DNA of 64,000 bases from Methylolobus aquaticus (GTDB taxonomy: Bacteria > Pseudomonadota > Gammaproteobacteria > Methylococcales > Methylococcaceae). Shown piece by piece: positions 26,759 to 35,654 of the stretch. Each line of letters starts with the position of its first letter. Position 1 is the stretch's first letter. The notes under the pieces were generated by a model that did no database searches, was not told where the DNA came from, and saw nothing but the letters and a program-made list of their open reading frames with translations. Both the position numbers and the translations under genes were made by a program. The stretch spans positions 56,295-120,294 of the forward strand of contig SEYW01000012.1 of the NCBI GenBank assembly GCA_004168015.1. The letters are read 5' to 3'.

Positions 26759-28138
26759 CTAGGTGTCGCCGGCCGACGTCCAGTGTCGCGCGAAGTGGTG
26801 GGAAGCCTGGAGACGTTGCGACAGGAACAGAAAACTCATCGATATCGCGTAGCCGTAGGCGGCGCCGACCGCGCCGAGGTAATAGCCCAGGGTCGCCGTT
26901 AGCCCCAGGTTCATCACCAGCGCCACAGCGCTCGTGTAGAACACCTGACGCTCCCGCTTCATGAATTGCAGGTAATAAGGTGAGTCCGAGAACATCGCAT
27001 TCACCGATGCCCCGACCGCCAGCACGCAGAGCGCAGGGTAACCGTCGCGAAATTTCGGGCCGAACCACGCGAGGATGTCCTCTCCGAGCAGGACGACCAC
27101 CGACAGGAAGAGCAGCGACAATCCGGACATCACGCCAATCCGGTGGACCAGTAACCGCCGCATCGAGGCCTTGTCGCGCCGCTCCAGATAGAGCGACATC
27201 AGTGGCAGATAGAAGCGATTCGTCGTGTTTGCGAGCAGTACGATGAAGGTCCCCGTTTGTGCCGCGATCGCAAAGGTTCCGACCACGGATTCGGAGGTGA
27301 ACAGGAGTTCCAGGATGATGACGCCCGAGCTGGCCATCAGGCTGAGCATTGAGCTGTTGATCAGGAACGGTGCGGCCCGCCGCAGCCATTTCCGGCGCAG
27401 GAAATGCGGTTGGGCGTGCCAGAAATCCTCAGGCATCGAGTGCTTGACCAGATAGTGGATGGCCATCAGGGCGATCAGCCAGGCCAGCCCGTAGCAGATG
27501 CCCACGCCGATTGCGGTCGTTCCCAGTTCAAAAAGATTGCCGAGACTGATGAGCACGAAGAAGCTGGCCGGCAGCAGGAAACGGTAGATCACGACGGCCT
27601 GGATCTGGGCGCCGGCTGCCGTCGCGACCTCGACCAGGAACAGGACCGCGGTGACCGCGGGCAGGAAGGCGACCAGTACCAGCATGGCCGCGTGCGAGTC
27701 CGCATGCCGGCTATAAAGGATCACCTCCAACGATGACGCGAGCAGCAATACCAGGCCGACACTCAGTCCGACGGTAGCCCCCAGTGAGAAACGCCAGAAA
27801 CCCCTGGCATGACCCCAGTCGCCGCGCTCGCGGTAGACGGGGATGCAGCGCAAGGCGTACTTCTCGAGCCCGAGCGTCGCGAAGGTGCTCAATACCGTAA
27901 CCAGCGACAGGGCCACGCTGTAGTCATCGAAATCGGCGGCGGAGAGCTGGCGGGCCAGGGCGATGTTGGCCACGTAAAGCAGGAGGTAATTGCCGATGGC
28001 CAGCGCGGCCAGGCTCAGCGGACGGGAATAGTTGCTCTTCGCGAGAAACCCGGTCGTCGTCAATTCGTTTTGGACGGCCGGGGGGATGTTCTCCGCGACC
28101 GGTGAGGGGCTAGGCTTGGGGCTACTCGATATCGTCAA
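26759..28138 (-). CDS. Polysaccharide/lipid flippase-like membrane protein (MATE/Wzx superfamily)
   Basis: A 459-residue polytopic protein with about 12 hydrophobic segments and a charged N-terminal tail (about 30 residues, Pro/Ser-rich). Segment order and phrases such as LSAADFDDYSVALSLVTVLSTFATLGLEKYALRCIPVYRERGDW match the oligosaccharide flippase (RfbX/Wzx/polysaccharide biosynthesis) group. No glycosyltransferase or polymerase is next to it, so the substrate is unknown. The only in-frame start is a TTG at 28138 without clear ribosome-binding site; the true N-terminus is uncertain. Confidence 0.8.
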   Translation of the reverse strand: MTISSSPKPSPSPVAENIPPAVQNELTTTGFLAKSNYSRPLSLAALAIGNYLLLYVANIALARQLSAADFDDYSVALSLVTVLSTFATLGLEKYALRCIPVYRERGDWGHARGFWRFSLGATVGLSVGLVLLLASSLEVILYSRHADSHAAMLVLVAFLPAVTAVLFLVEVATAAGAQIQAVVIYRFLLPASFFVLISLGNLFELGTTAIGVGICYGLAWLIALMAIHYLVKHSMPEDFWHAQPHFLRRKWLRRAAPFLINSSMLSLMASSGVIILELLFTSESVVGTFAIAAQTGTFIVLLANTTNRFYLPLMSLYLERRDKASMRRLLVHRIGVMSGLSLLFLSVVVLLGEDILAWFGPKFRDGYPALCVLAVGASVNAMFSDSPYYLQFMKRERQVFYTSAVALVMNLGLTATLGYYLGAVGAAYGYAISMSFLFLSQRLQASHHFARHWTSAGDT

Positions 28139-28369
28139 CTTGGGGGGTGTCCCACGAAATCAGTTTAATCCGCTTTGCCATCGGAGTCGCTAAGCTGGCA
28201 ACTTTTTGGCCAGTGACGCCGCAGCGACGCGGTTCTCAACCAATCCCCCCGATGGAACGACCATCGCGCATCGGTAGACGGTTGCGCCATCAACCGGGTC
28301 GTATGTTCCTGGACCTGCAGCCCCATGAACGCGCGCTGCTGGCCGGGTCGCAGTTCGGTCCAGGCCCGG

Positions 28370-29950
28370 CTAGCGGCTCAGCCAGACCTCGACGCGTCGA
28401 TTCTTCTCGCGGCCTTCCGGGGTGCTGTCCGCCGCAACCGGCAGGGCCGGGCCAAAGTCCGCGACCTTGACGTTTTGCAAGCCCTTCCTTTCCAACTCGG
28501 CCTTCAGTTCGGCGATCGCGGCGTCCTGCACATGGGCCTGGTCTGCACCGGGCACGGTGTCTCGATTGCGAAAGGCCGCCAGGACGACCTCCCGATTGCG
28601 GTACTGAGGGGTCAGCAGCACCTGAACGAGTCGGGGCAAGTCATTCCAGGCCTTGCTGTCGGGCTCGGCGCTTCCGGGCTTGAAGCGTATGGAAACCGGC
28701 AGCGGGTCGGCGGTCTGCGCCAGTTCGGTGTAGGCCTTCGGGGCCTGTTTCGGGAGCGGATGCGGGTCTTCGGCGGTATCCAGCGGTTCGAGCGTTCGGC
28801 CGACGAAACCGGTGGCATCCACCAATTTCTGTCCGGCCGGCGATTGCGCAAACTCGAGAAACTCTCCGACGCGCGGATTGGTCGGGTTTGGCGGGGCGTA
28901 CAGGTAAAGGCGGCGCGACAACGGATAGTCTTCGCGGTAAACCAGCGTCCGGTTTGCGGGAAAGCCTGGACCGGCCGTGGCGGCCACTCTGACAGCCTTG
29001 GCCTGGCCGATATAGGGCAGGGCGATGAAACCGATGCCGTCGGGATCCCCCGCCACCGCGTCGGACACGTCACTGCTCTCGACGATGTAGGTGATGTCCG
29101 GTGCCAGCCTGCCGTGGTCCAGGTTCACCATGCCGATGAAGGATGCGAAGGTGCCCGATTCCCGGTTGCGGGAGTACCGGTGTATCGGACGTTTCGCACC
29201 GCCTAGCGTCGACCACTGCTTTATGCGCCCGTTGAAGATGCGCTTGATCTGGTCCAGGGTGAGCACAGTGACCGGATTGGACGGATGGACCACGACCGCC
29301 AGGCCATCGAGACCCAGAACCTGTTCGGACTTGCGGTCCCGCATGTTGCCGAGCGATGCGAGTTGCTCTTCCTCGGCAGCGGTGATCGTGCGCGATGACA
29401 TGCCGATGTCGGCGAGGCCGTCCCTGAGTGCTTCGAACGCGAAGCCTGATCCGGTCGCGATGATCTGAATCGAACTGGGTTCCGTTGCTCCGGGCAGGTA
29501 ACCCTCCACGACGGTCCTGTGCTCTTTCGGCTCGCGGCGCACTTCCACGCGCACGGCACCCAACACATCGTTCATGTAGGCTTTGGCGAGCGTCGGCGCC
29601 AGATCGCTGCCGATGGTATTGGAGCCCACCAGACGCAGCAGCTCAGGCTGTGCAGTCGCTGGATCCATAGAGGATCCGGTACTGGCTGACGGCGATTCGT
29701 AGGGGGTCGGCGCCTGGACCAGTGCCACAGCGGCGGCCAGTCCGGCGAGCGCAAGCACAGCGGTAAACAACAGCGCGGGGTTGATGGCGCCGAGCTGTCG
29801 TGCGGCGCGCTGAACGGACCGCGGGGCGACACACCCGGTACCGCTCGGTGCCGTTCCCGGAAATGCAACTCGGCCGTTCGTGATCGATGGCCGGCTACGG
29901 TGTTTGCCGGAAGTTGACAGCCCGGATCGTTCGCAGGTCCGTGTAGTCAT
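28370..29950 (-). CDS. PstS-like binding domain fused to OmpA-like domain
   Basis: From the ATG at 29950 it encodes 526 residues. A cytoplasmic basic tail (about 55 residues) precedes one membrane helix (LLFTAVLALAGLAAAVALVQA). A PBP-like phosphate-binding domain follows (RLVGSNTIGSDLAPTLAKAYM, IATGSGFAFEALRDGLADIGMSSR, NRESGTFASFIGMV), and the C-terminal 130 residues end in an OmpA-like segment (IRFKPGSAEPDSKA ... STPEGREKNRRVEVWLSR). The usual peptidoglycan-binding residues of OmpA are only partly recognisable. The architecture suggests an inner-membrane-anchored phosphate sensor or binding protein reaching the cell wall. It may not be a transport component. Confidence 0.85.
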   Translation of the reverse strand: MTTRTCERSGLSTSGKHRSRPSITNGRVAFPGTAPSGTGCVAPRSVQRAARQLGAINPALLFTAVLALAGLAAAVALVQAPTPYESPSASTGSSMDPATAQPELLRLVGSNTIGSDLAPTLAKAYMNDVLGAVRVEVRREPKEHRTVVEGYLPGATEPSSIQIIATGSGFAFEALRDGLADIGMSSRTITAAEEEQLASLGNMRDRKSEQVLGLDGLAVVVHPSNPVTVLTLDQIKRIFNGRIKQWSTLGGAKRPIHRYSRNRESGTFASFIGMVNLDHGRLAPDITYIVESSDVSDAVAGDPDGIGFIALPYIGQAKAVRVAATAGPGFPANRTLVYREDYPLSRRLYLYAPPNPTNPRVGEFLEFAQSPAGQKLVDATGFVGRTLEPLDTAEDPHPLPKQAPKAYTELAQTADPLPVSIRFKPGSAEPDSKAWNDLPRLVQVLLTPQYRNREVVLAAFRNRDTVPGADQAHVQDAAIAELKAELERKGLQNVKVADFGPALPVAADSTPEGREKNRRVEVWLSR

Positions 29951-30203
29951 GTTCAAGTCTCGAAACGCCTGATGCGCTCGTCATCACAATGCGTTGGCGA
30001 CACCCGCTTGTCAACCCGGCGTGCAGTAGACGGCTCTGCCGATCAGGCGGCCGCGCCCTCATGCGGCGACGAGGTGATGCGGTTCACGAACATCCGGTAG
30101 GATGCAGGTGTGTCCGATGCCGTGCCTACCGCGCTCGCGGCTGCGCTCGGAATTCGCAGCAGGGCGTTATCGGCACGCCTGTGAAGACCTTCAACAGCCG
30201 GCG

Positions 30204-31190
30204 ATGGTTCGAACGCTGACCCTGATTGCGCTGATTCTGACGCTCCTGACCATCGCGCTGGGAGCCTACGTCCGGAGTTGGGATACGGAGCCGGGTTGTT
30301 CGCAGTGGCCCGGTTGTTTCGGCCGTTCACTTACGCGCCCGGACGGACATCTGCAGCCTCGCTTTGCCGACGACAGGCCGGTTGACATGGCACAGGTGCG
30401 GCTCGACATCAGGACACACCGGTATTTCGCAGGTGCGGTGGGCGTCACCGTGCTGATCCTGGCGGCGCTGGTCTGGACGCTACCGGAAAATCGCATGCGG
30501 GCCACGTTCTGGGTGATGGCTGCTCTTTGCATGGTGGTCATGCAGACGGCCCTGGGCCTATGGACACTCGAGCACCAACTGCTGCCCCTGTCAGTGACCG
30601 CTCATCTGCTGCTGGGCTACGCGATCCTCGTCGTCATCTTTCTGTCACACCTCGCAGCCAATCCGGATGATGGCGGGCGGAGGCTGGTGCCTGCAGGAAT
30701 TCGCATCCGGTGGCTGGCTCGGATCTGTCTGATCATTCTGATCAGCCAGCTGATGCTCGGAGGGTGGACCAGCACTCATCAGGCCGGCCTGTCCTGTCCG
30801 GATTTTCCGACCTGCCTGGGGCGGGCGTGGCCCGACGTCGACTATGCCCGAGCCTTCGGCCTGAGTCAGGGAGACTGGCTCGAGGGCGACAACGGCAGGC
30901 TACCCGAGGCCGCCCGTGCGGCAATCCACTGGGTCCACCGTGTTGGCGGTATCCTGCTGTATGTGGTCGTGACGGTCTTAGCGCTCGTCATTACGGGCAG
31001 TAATCGCTGCCAGAGCTTGCGGCCAGCTGGTATCGTGATGAGCATGCTGGTGCTTGCGGGCACCGGGACCGGCATCGCCGCCGTCATGATGCGGCTACCG
31101 ACCCTAATGGTGGTTGCGCATACCGTGCTGGCCGGTCTGCTGACCTTGAACGTCATTTACGTGAATTTGCGCCTGAGGGGGCGTTTGTAA
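30204..31190 (+). CDS. ctaA: Heme A synthase, COX15/CtaA family
   Basis: A 328-residue membrane protein with eight predicted helices. Both extracytoplasmic Cys-pair loops of CtaA are present (CSQWPGC and CPDFPTC), as are the heme-ligand histidine regions HRYFAGAVG, SVTAHLLLGY, HWVHRVGGILLY and VAHTVLAG. The enzyme converts heme O to heme A for aa3-type oxidases. I start at the ATG at 30204 because upstream residues are not hydrophobic. It stands alone between two pstS-type genes, away from any ctaB or oxidase subunit gene, which is odd. Confidence 0.93.
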   Translation: MVRTLTLIALILTLLTIALGAYVRSWDTEPGCSQWPGCFGRSLTRPDGHLQPRFADDRPVDMAQVRLDIRTHRYFAGAVGVTVLILAALVWTLPENRMRATFWVMAALCMVVMQTALGLWTLEHQLLPLSVTAHLLLGYAILVVIFLSHLAANPDDGGRRLVPAGIRIRWLARICLIILISQLMLGGWTSTHQAGLSCPDFPTCLGRAWPDVDYARAFGLSQGDWLEGDNGRLPEAARAAIHWVHRVGGILLYVVVTVLALVITGSNRCQSLRPAGIVMSMLVLAGTGTGIAAVMMRLPTLMVVAHTVLAGLLTLNVIYVNLRLRGRL

Positions 31191-31272
31191 CGGTTCGTTC
31201 CGCCGTTGCCGCGACAGGAAATACGCCCCATATTCCGTTGATTCGGGCGAAGCCGCATACCGAACTGTTTGC

Positions 31273-32340
31273 GTGGTGTATCGGGAGGTAAATCTGAAGA
31301 GGGTGGTCGCGATATCTGTTGTCCGACTTGTCGTCGGCGCTTGGTTGTGCGCTCTGGTCGTGGAACCCGGAGTGGCAGCGGAACGGAAGCTGCACCTGAT
31401 GGGCTCCGGGGCAAGCTTCCCTGCCCCGCTTTACGACGAGTGGTTCAAGAGTTTCTCCAAGAGCCATAAAGGAGTCCTCATTGCCTATCATGCCAAGGGC
31501 AGTGGCGCAGGGATTCACGATTTCCTCGATAGGGTGGTCGATTTCGCCGCGAGCGATTCGGCGATGAAGCCCGAGGATATCGCCAAAGTGCCGGGTGGCG
31601 TCCAGCTCCTGCCCATGACGGCGGGTGAGATCGTGCTGGCTTACAACCTGCCCGGCATGACGGCTGAACTGAAGTTGCCGCGCAGCGTGTATCCCGCAGT
31701 TTTTCTGGGGGACGTCCGTCGCTGGAACGATCCGCGAATCGTCCGTGCCAACCCGGGGGCAACCCTGCCCGACCTGCCCATCACCGTGGTCCGGCGAGCG
31801 GACAGCAGCGGCACGACGTTTGTGTTCACCAGTCATCTCAGCGCGGTTAGCCCGAAATGGAAGGACGGGCCCGGCGCCGGCAACACCGTTGAATGGCCAC
31901 ACTCCGAGCATTTCGTGGCGGCACCGAAGAACGACGGTGTCATGGAAGTCATCAAGCGCACGCCAGGGGCGATCGGGTATGTGGATTACGTTCAGGCCAG
32001 GGGAGCGGGCGTGGCGATAGCCAGCTTGCAGAACAAAGCCGGCACTTACGTCATGCCGGGCATTGCCGGTGGCGAGGCGACGCTGGCGGACGCGCGCTTT
32101 GCAGAGGATCTGATCGCGTGGGTCCTCGATCCGGGAGCCGCGACCGCTTATCCCATCGCGACGTTCTCCTGGATGATTTTCTACAAGGATAACGGCGATG
32201 CCGACAAAGCCCGCGTGCTGCGAGAACTGGTCGAGTTCGGTCTGACCGAGGGACAGAAGCTGTCTGCGGAGATGGGATATCTTCCGCTCCCCGAGGCGGT
32301 CGTGCAGCGGGTGCGAAGCGCGACCGGCAACATACGATGA
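31273..32340 (+). CDS. Phosphate-binding protein PstS (second type)
   Basis: A 355-residue exported PstS. The signal segment (VVRLVVGAWLCALVVEPGVAA) is followed by canonical phosphate-binding sequences: MGSGASFPAPLYDEWF, YHAKGSGAGIHDFLDRVVDFAASD and RRADSSGTTFVFT. It is closer to classical E. coli-type PstS than the paralogue at 20191. The GTG at 31273 gives the longest form, but a GGGAGG at 31283-31288 points to translation starting at the CTG at 31294 or the GTG at 31303. No pstCAB genes follow; instead a hairpin-rich stretch does. Confidence 0.9.
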   Translation: MVYREVNLKRVVAISVVRLVVGAWLCALVVEPGVAAERKLHLMGSGASFPAPLYDEWFKSFSKSHKGVLIAYHAKGSGAGIHDFLDRVVDFAASDSAMKPEDIAKVPGGVQLLPMTAGEIVLAYNLPGMTAELKLPRSVYPAVFLGDVRRWNDPRIVRANPGATLPDLPITVVRRADSSGTTFVFTSHLSAVSPKWKDGPGAGNTVEWPHSEHFVAAPKNDGVMEVIKRTPGAIGYVDYVQARGAGVAIASLQNKAGTYVMPGIAGGEATLADARFAEDLIAWVLDPGAATAYPIATFSWMIFYKDNGDADKARVLRELVEFGLTEGQKLSAEMGYLPLPEAVVQRVRSATGNIR

Positions 32341-32508
32341 GGTGATGGGACGGGCGGGCATTCTGGGATAGGACCGGCATACGGTCCCGGTGACGGTGTG
32401 CGCGGACTCGCCCTGGTGCCCGATGGGTAGCGCTGCGCCCGTTGTCGTGACACGTCGAACTCTTTCGCGGAGAGGCAGTCATAGGGTTACGTGTCTGGAA
32501 CGACGCAG
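32341..32508. other. Spacer between pstS and candidate RNA
   Basis: No gene is supported in these 168 bases. If the hairpins that follow are a separate RNA, its promoter should lie here, but no clear -35/-10 pair is visible, so read-through from pstS is also possible. Confidence 0.4.
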
Positions 32509-32607
32509 ACTACTCATCTCCTCCCTTATGAGTAGTTTCAATCCCGGCTTCCCCAAGTCGGGGATTTGCTCCGAGGCGCTGCCCCTTTGCGCTTCGGAGC
32601 CTTTTTA
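32509..32607 (+). ncRNA. Candidate three-hairpin small RNA with anti-Shine-Dalgarno loop
   Basis: Three consecutive hairpins are followed by a T-run. Hairpin 1: perfect 9-base stem ACTACTCAT / ATGAGTAGT with loop CTCCTCCCTT (32518-32527), which is complementary to an ideal ribosome-binding sequence. Hairpin 2: CCCGGCTT / AAGTCGGG with loop CCCC (32543-32562). Hairpin 3: GCTCCGAGGCGC / GCGCTTCGGAGC with a C-rich loop, then CTTTTT (32568-32606), an intrinsic terminator. It could be an independent small RNA or a processed 3' end of the pstS message. C/U-rich loops of this kind are used by several trans-acting small RNAs. It converges on ysxC. Confidence 0.55.
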
Positions 32608-32644
32608 TGCGGCGAGCCGCATGAGCGCTCCCGAACCTTATCCC

Positions 32645-33250
32645 CTAGCCATACCCGAGTACATCGTCCAGGGTGGCGTGCGCCTGATCAAGGCCGGTAC
32701 GGTCGAGCGACGAGAACAGCTGAACCGTCGTCCGCACATCGTTCCCTTCGCGCAGGGCACGCTCCGTTTGCAGTAGCGTGGCCTTGGCCGCCCCGCGTCC
32801 CAGCTTGTCCGCCTTCGTCAGCAAAATATGGGCGCGCAGACCGAGTTCCCCGCACCAGTTGATCATCAGGCAGTCGAAATCGGTGAGCGGATGGCGGATA
32901 TCCATCGCCAGAAAGATGCCCGCAAGGCTCTGGCGTTCGGCCAGATACGATTCCACGACGCGATGCCAGGTGCCGCGTTGTTTGGCGCTGACCTTCGCGT
33001 AGCCATAGCCGGGAAGGTCGACGAGCCGATGATCGGGATCGACCTCGAAGAAATTCAGCAATTGCGTGCGCCCGGGCGTCTTGCTGGTCCGCGCCAGATT
33101 CTTCTGCATCACGATCGTATTGATGGCGCTGGACTTTCCGGCGTTCGATCGTCCGGCGAAAGCCACTTCGGCGCCTTCGTCTGGCGGGGCGTCCTTGACG
33201 GCTGGAGCGCTGGTGAGGAAGTGACTGCGGTGATATCGGGATTGGGTCAC
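32645..33250 (-). CDS. engB: Ribosome biogenesis GTPase YsxC/EngB
   Basis: A 201-residue TrmE-Era-EngA-YihA family GTPase. The G motifs are in order: GRSNAGKSSAIN (G1), a TSKTPGRTQ switch (G2), DLPGYGYA (G3) and LTKADK (G4). It is needed for 50S subunit assembly. It is divergent from the cytochrome c4 gene, an arrangement I recall from other Gammaproteobacteria. It ends at a TAG, useful evidence that TAG is a normal stop here. Confidence 0.97.
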   Translation of the reverse strand: MTQSRYHRSHFLTSAPAVKDAPPDEGAEVAFAGRSNAGKSSAINTIVMQKNLARTSKTPGRTQLLNFFEVDPDHRLVDLPGYGYAKVSAKQRGTWHRVVESYLAERQSLAGIFLAMDIRHPLTDFDCLMINWCGELGLRAHILLTKADKLGRGAAKATLLQTERALREGNDVRTTVQLFSSLDRTGLDQAHATLDDVLGYG

Positions 33251-33389
33251 GTTGGGCAGGGCGCGGCTGGGCTTGCGTTGGGCCTCAAAGTTTACCTATA
33301 TTTCCGCAGCCATCGTAAAATCGCGGCGCTCGGGAAGGCGGACCTTCCACAGGGCGCGCCTTTCACACCTCTGATCGACGAGGCATTCC

Positions 33390-33992
33390 ATGACACGAAT
33401 TCTCTGGGTCCTGCTCAGCGCGGCGGCCGCGTGTGCGGCACCTGTCGCACTCGGTGCCGGAGACCCGACCGAAGGCAAGCAAAAGGCCGAGAGCTGTGGC
33501 GGTTGCCACGGCCCTGACGGCAACGGGGCCGCGCCCATCTTTCCGAAGCTCGCCGGGCAGCACGCGAGCTACCTGACGAAACAGTTGCACGATTTCAAGA
33601 CCGAGAAGCGCCCGGAACCGACCATGACCGCGATGGCCCTCGCCCTGAGCGATGAGGACATGGCCGACATTGGCGCGTTTTATGCCGCTCAGGCCGTTCA
33701 GGTGGAGGCGGCCCAGGAGAATGAGTTGGGTCGGACGATCTACCGGGCCGGCGATCCCCAGCGCGGCGTACCGGCTTGCACCGGTTGTCACGGACCTGAA
33801 GCCAAGGGCAACGAGCCGGCCGGTTACCCGGCGCTGCGGGGGCAGTATGCGGCCTACCTCAGCAAGACCCTGCACGACTTCAAGGGCAAGGCCCGCTACA
33901 ACGACACCAACGAGATGATGCGTGTCGTGGCGGCTCACTTGACCGACGAGGAAATCACGGGGCTTTCGGAATACATCGCGGGTTTGCGTTGA
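33390..33992 (+). CDS. Diheme cytochrome c4
   Basis: A 200-residue exported protein with a signal peptide ending near ALGAG and two heme-binding CxxCH sites, CGGCH (about residue 36) and CTGCH (about residue 132), in two similar domains (GPDGNGAAPIFPKLAGQHASYL and GPEAKGNEPAGYPALRGQYAAYL). The Met ligands lie in the MTAMA and EMMRVVA segments. Cytochrome c4 carries electrons in the periplasm to terminal oxidases. A TAAAAT near 33316 could be its -10 element. Confidence 0.93.
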   Translation: MTRILWVLLSAAAACAAPVALGAGDPTEGKQKAESCGGCHGPDGNGAAPIFPKLAGQHASYLTKQLHDFKTEKRPEPTMTAMALALSDEDMADIGAFYAAQAVQVEAAQENELGRTIYRAGDPQRGVPACTGCHGPEAKGNEPAGYPALRGQYAAYLSKTLHDFKGKARYNDTNEMMRVVAAHLTDEEITGLSEYIAGLR

Positions 33993-34075
33993 GTCGCCCC
34001 GAGGCGCTGCGCGGTGTCGTCCGCGTGGGCGCCGGTTTTGTTTGATCCACGAGGCTGCGAGACATCGACAACATC

Positions 34076-34753
34076 ATGAAGACACACTTCCCAAGGACGT
34101 TCGCACGGACCGCTGTTTCGCTCTGGCTGGCGTTGGGCGCGCTGATTGCTTCACCGTCGCTGTACGCGACCGACCACAGCCCGCGGCCCGACCTCGGTTA
34201 CGAGATGGTCGAGCCGCCGCAGCCCACCGCCGACCCGTCGAAGTTCGAGGTGCTGGAGTTCTTCTGGTACGGGTGTCCGCATTGCTACCATCTGGAGCCC
34301 GACCTGAATGCGTGGCTCAAGAAGAAGCCGGACAACGTCGAATTCATCCGTCAGCCGGCCATATTCAACGAGCGCTGGGGCGCGCATGCGAAGGCCTTCT
34401 TCACGGCCGAAGCGCTGGGCGTTCTCGACAAGATGCACGCCGACTTCTACGAGGCCATCCAGAACCAGAACCGCAAGCTCGAGACCGAGGACGAGTTGGC
34501 CCCTTTCTTCCAGGAGCACGGTGTCGCCGAAGCTGACTTCCGAAAGGCCTACAAGTCGTTCGCGGTGGACACGAAGATGCGGCAGGCGGCGACCATGGCC
34601 CAGAGATACGGCATCACCGGCACGCCGGCAGTCGTGATCAATGGCAAGTACCGCACCAGCGGGTCGTTGGCCAAATCATTTCCGCGCATGATCGAGATCA
34701 TGAATCAGCTGATCGCTCAGGAGAGCGCTGCGCTGAAGCCGGCAAAGAAGTGA
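34076..34753 (+). CDS. dsbA: Thiol:disulfide interchange protein DsbA
   Basis: A 225-residue periplasmic oxidase: signal peptide (to about residue 30), thioredoxin fold with active site FFWYGCPHCYHLEP (CPHC, about residue 68-71), the helical insertion, and the cis-Pro loop GITGTPAVVING. It introduces disulfide bonds into exported proteins. It follows cytochrome c4 closely on the same strand, an order often seen in Gammaproteobacteria and consistent with periplasmic cytochrome maturation needs. The next gene begins 43 bases after its stop. Confidence 0.95.
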   Translation: MKTHFPRTFARTAVSLWLALGALIASPSLYATDHSPRPDLGYEMVEPPQPTADPSKFEVLEFFWYGCPHCYHLEPDLNAWLKKKPDNVEFIRQPAIFNERWGAHAKAFFTAEALGVLDKMHADFYEAIQNQNRKLETEDELAPFFQEHGVAEADFRKAYKSFAVDTKMRQAATMAQRYGITGTPAVVINGKYRTSGSLAKSFPRMIEIMNQLIAQESAALKPAKK

Positions 34754-34796
34754 GCGCGGCCACCACGCGCCCCCTACGCGTCGCTTTGCACGGGCA

Positions 34797-35654
34797 GTGA
34801 CCCTGAAGGAAGGGGATGCCTCGTTCCTGGTCGAGCCGCCGTTCAGTGGCTATCCCGGCTACGCGCCCCTGGCGCACGTGAGCGGCAGCTCCCGGCCGCG
34901 GGTGCTGCAGGTCGCCAGCTTCAATATCCAGACCGGCATCAGCACCAGCAGTTATCGCGATTACATCACGGGTAGCTGGCGCCATATCTGGCCGTCGACC
35001 AAGCGGCTGCCGAACCTGAACCGGATCGCCCAAATCCTGAAGCCTTTCGATATCGTCGGGCTGCAGGAAGTCGACGGGGGCGGTGCGCGCAGCCACCATA
35101 TCGTCCAGACGCAGTACCTGGCCGAACATGGCGGGTTCGCGCACTGGCACAATCAGGTTAACCGCCGTTTCGGCAACATCGCGCTGCACAGCAATGGCCT
35201 GTTGAGCCGCCTGCGTCCCGACGAGGTTCACGACTACAAGCTGCCCGGGCTGCCGGGTCGCGGCGCCGTGGTCGCGCGCTTCGGTAAGCCTTCCAAGCAT
35301 GCGCTTTATGTCTGCGTGCTGCATCTCGCGCTGAGCCGTCGGGCGCGATTGCGGCAGGTCCGCTTCGTCAGTGAGCTGATCAGCCACTTTCCGAACGTGA
35401 TCCTGATGGGCGATCTGAACTGCGAGCCCGGTTCGCCCGAACTGCGCCTGCTGGCCGAGTCCACGCATCTGTGCGATCCGATGTGTGACCTGAAAACCTT
35501 CCCGAGTTGGCATCCGGACAAGATGCTCGATCACATCCTGGTCACGCCGAGCCTGCGGACCGAACATGTCCGGGTGCTCAATTTCCCGTGTTCCGACCAT
35601 CTGCCGATCGCGATGGACGTGCGGTTGCCCGATGGCCTCGTGCTCAACGTCTGA
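34797..35654 (+). CDS. Endonuclease/exonuclease/phosphatase-family protein
   Basis: A 285-residue protein of the EEP superfamily. Visible motifs: ASFNIQTG, IVGLQEVDGGG (metal-binding Glu), CVLHLALSRRAR, LMGDLNCEPGSPELR and the terminal LNFPCSDHLPIAMDV (catalytic His). Members hydrolyse phosphodiester or phosphoester bonds in DNA, lipids or sugars; the substrate cannot be told. No signal peptide is seen, so it is probably cytoplasmic. The GTG start has no clear ribosome-binding site. It probably shares a transcript with dsbA. Confidence 0.88.
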   Translation: MTLKEGDASFLVEPPFSGYPGYAPLAHVSGSSRPRVLQVASFNIQTGISTSSYRDYITGSWRHIWPSTKRLPNLNRIAQILKPFDIVGLQEVDGGGARSHHIVQTQYLAEHGGFAHWHNQVNRRFGNIALHSNGLLSRLRPDEVHDYKLPGLPGRGAVVARFGKPSKHALYVCVLHLALSRRARLRQVRFVSELISHFPNVILMGDLNCEPGSPELRLLAESTHLCDPMCDLKTFPSWHPDKMLDHILVTPSLRTEHVRVLNFPCSDHLPIAMDVRLPDGLVLNV

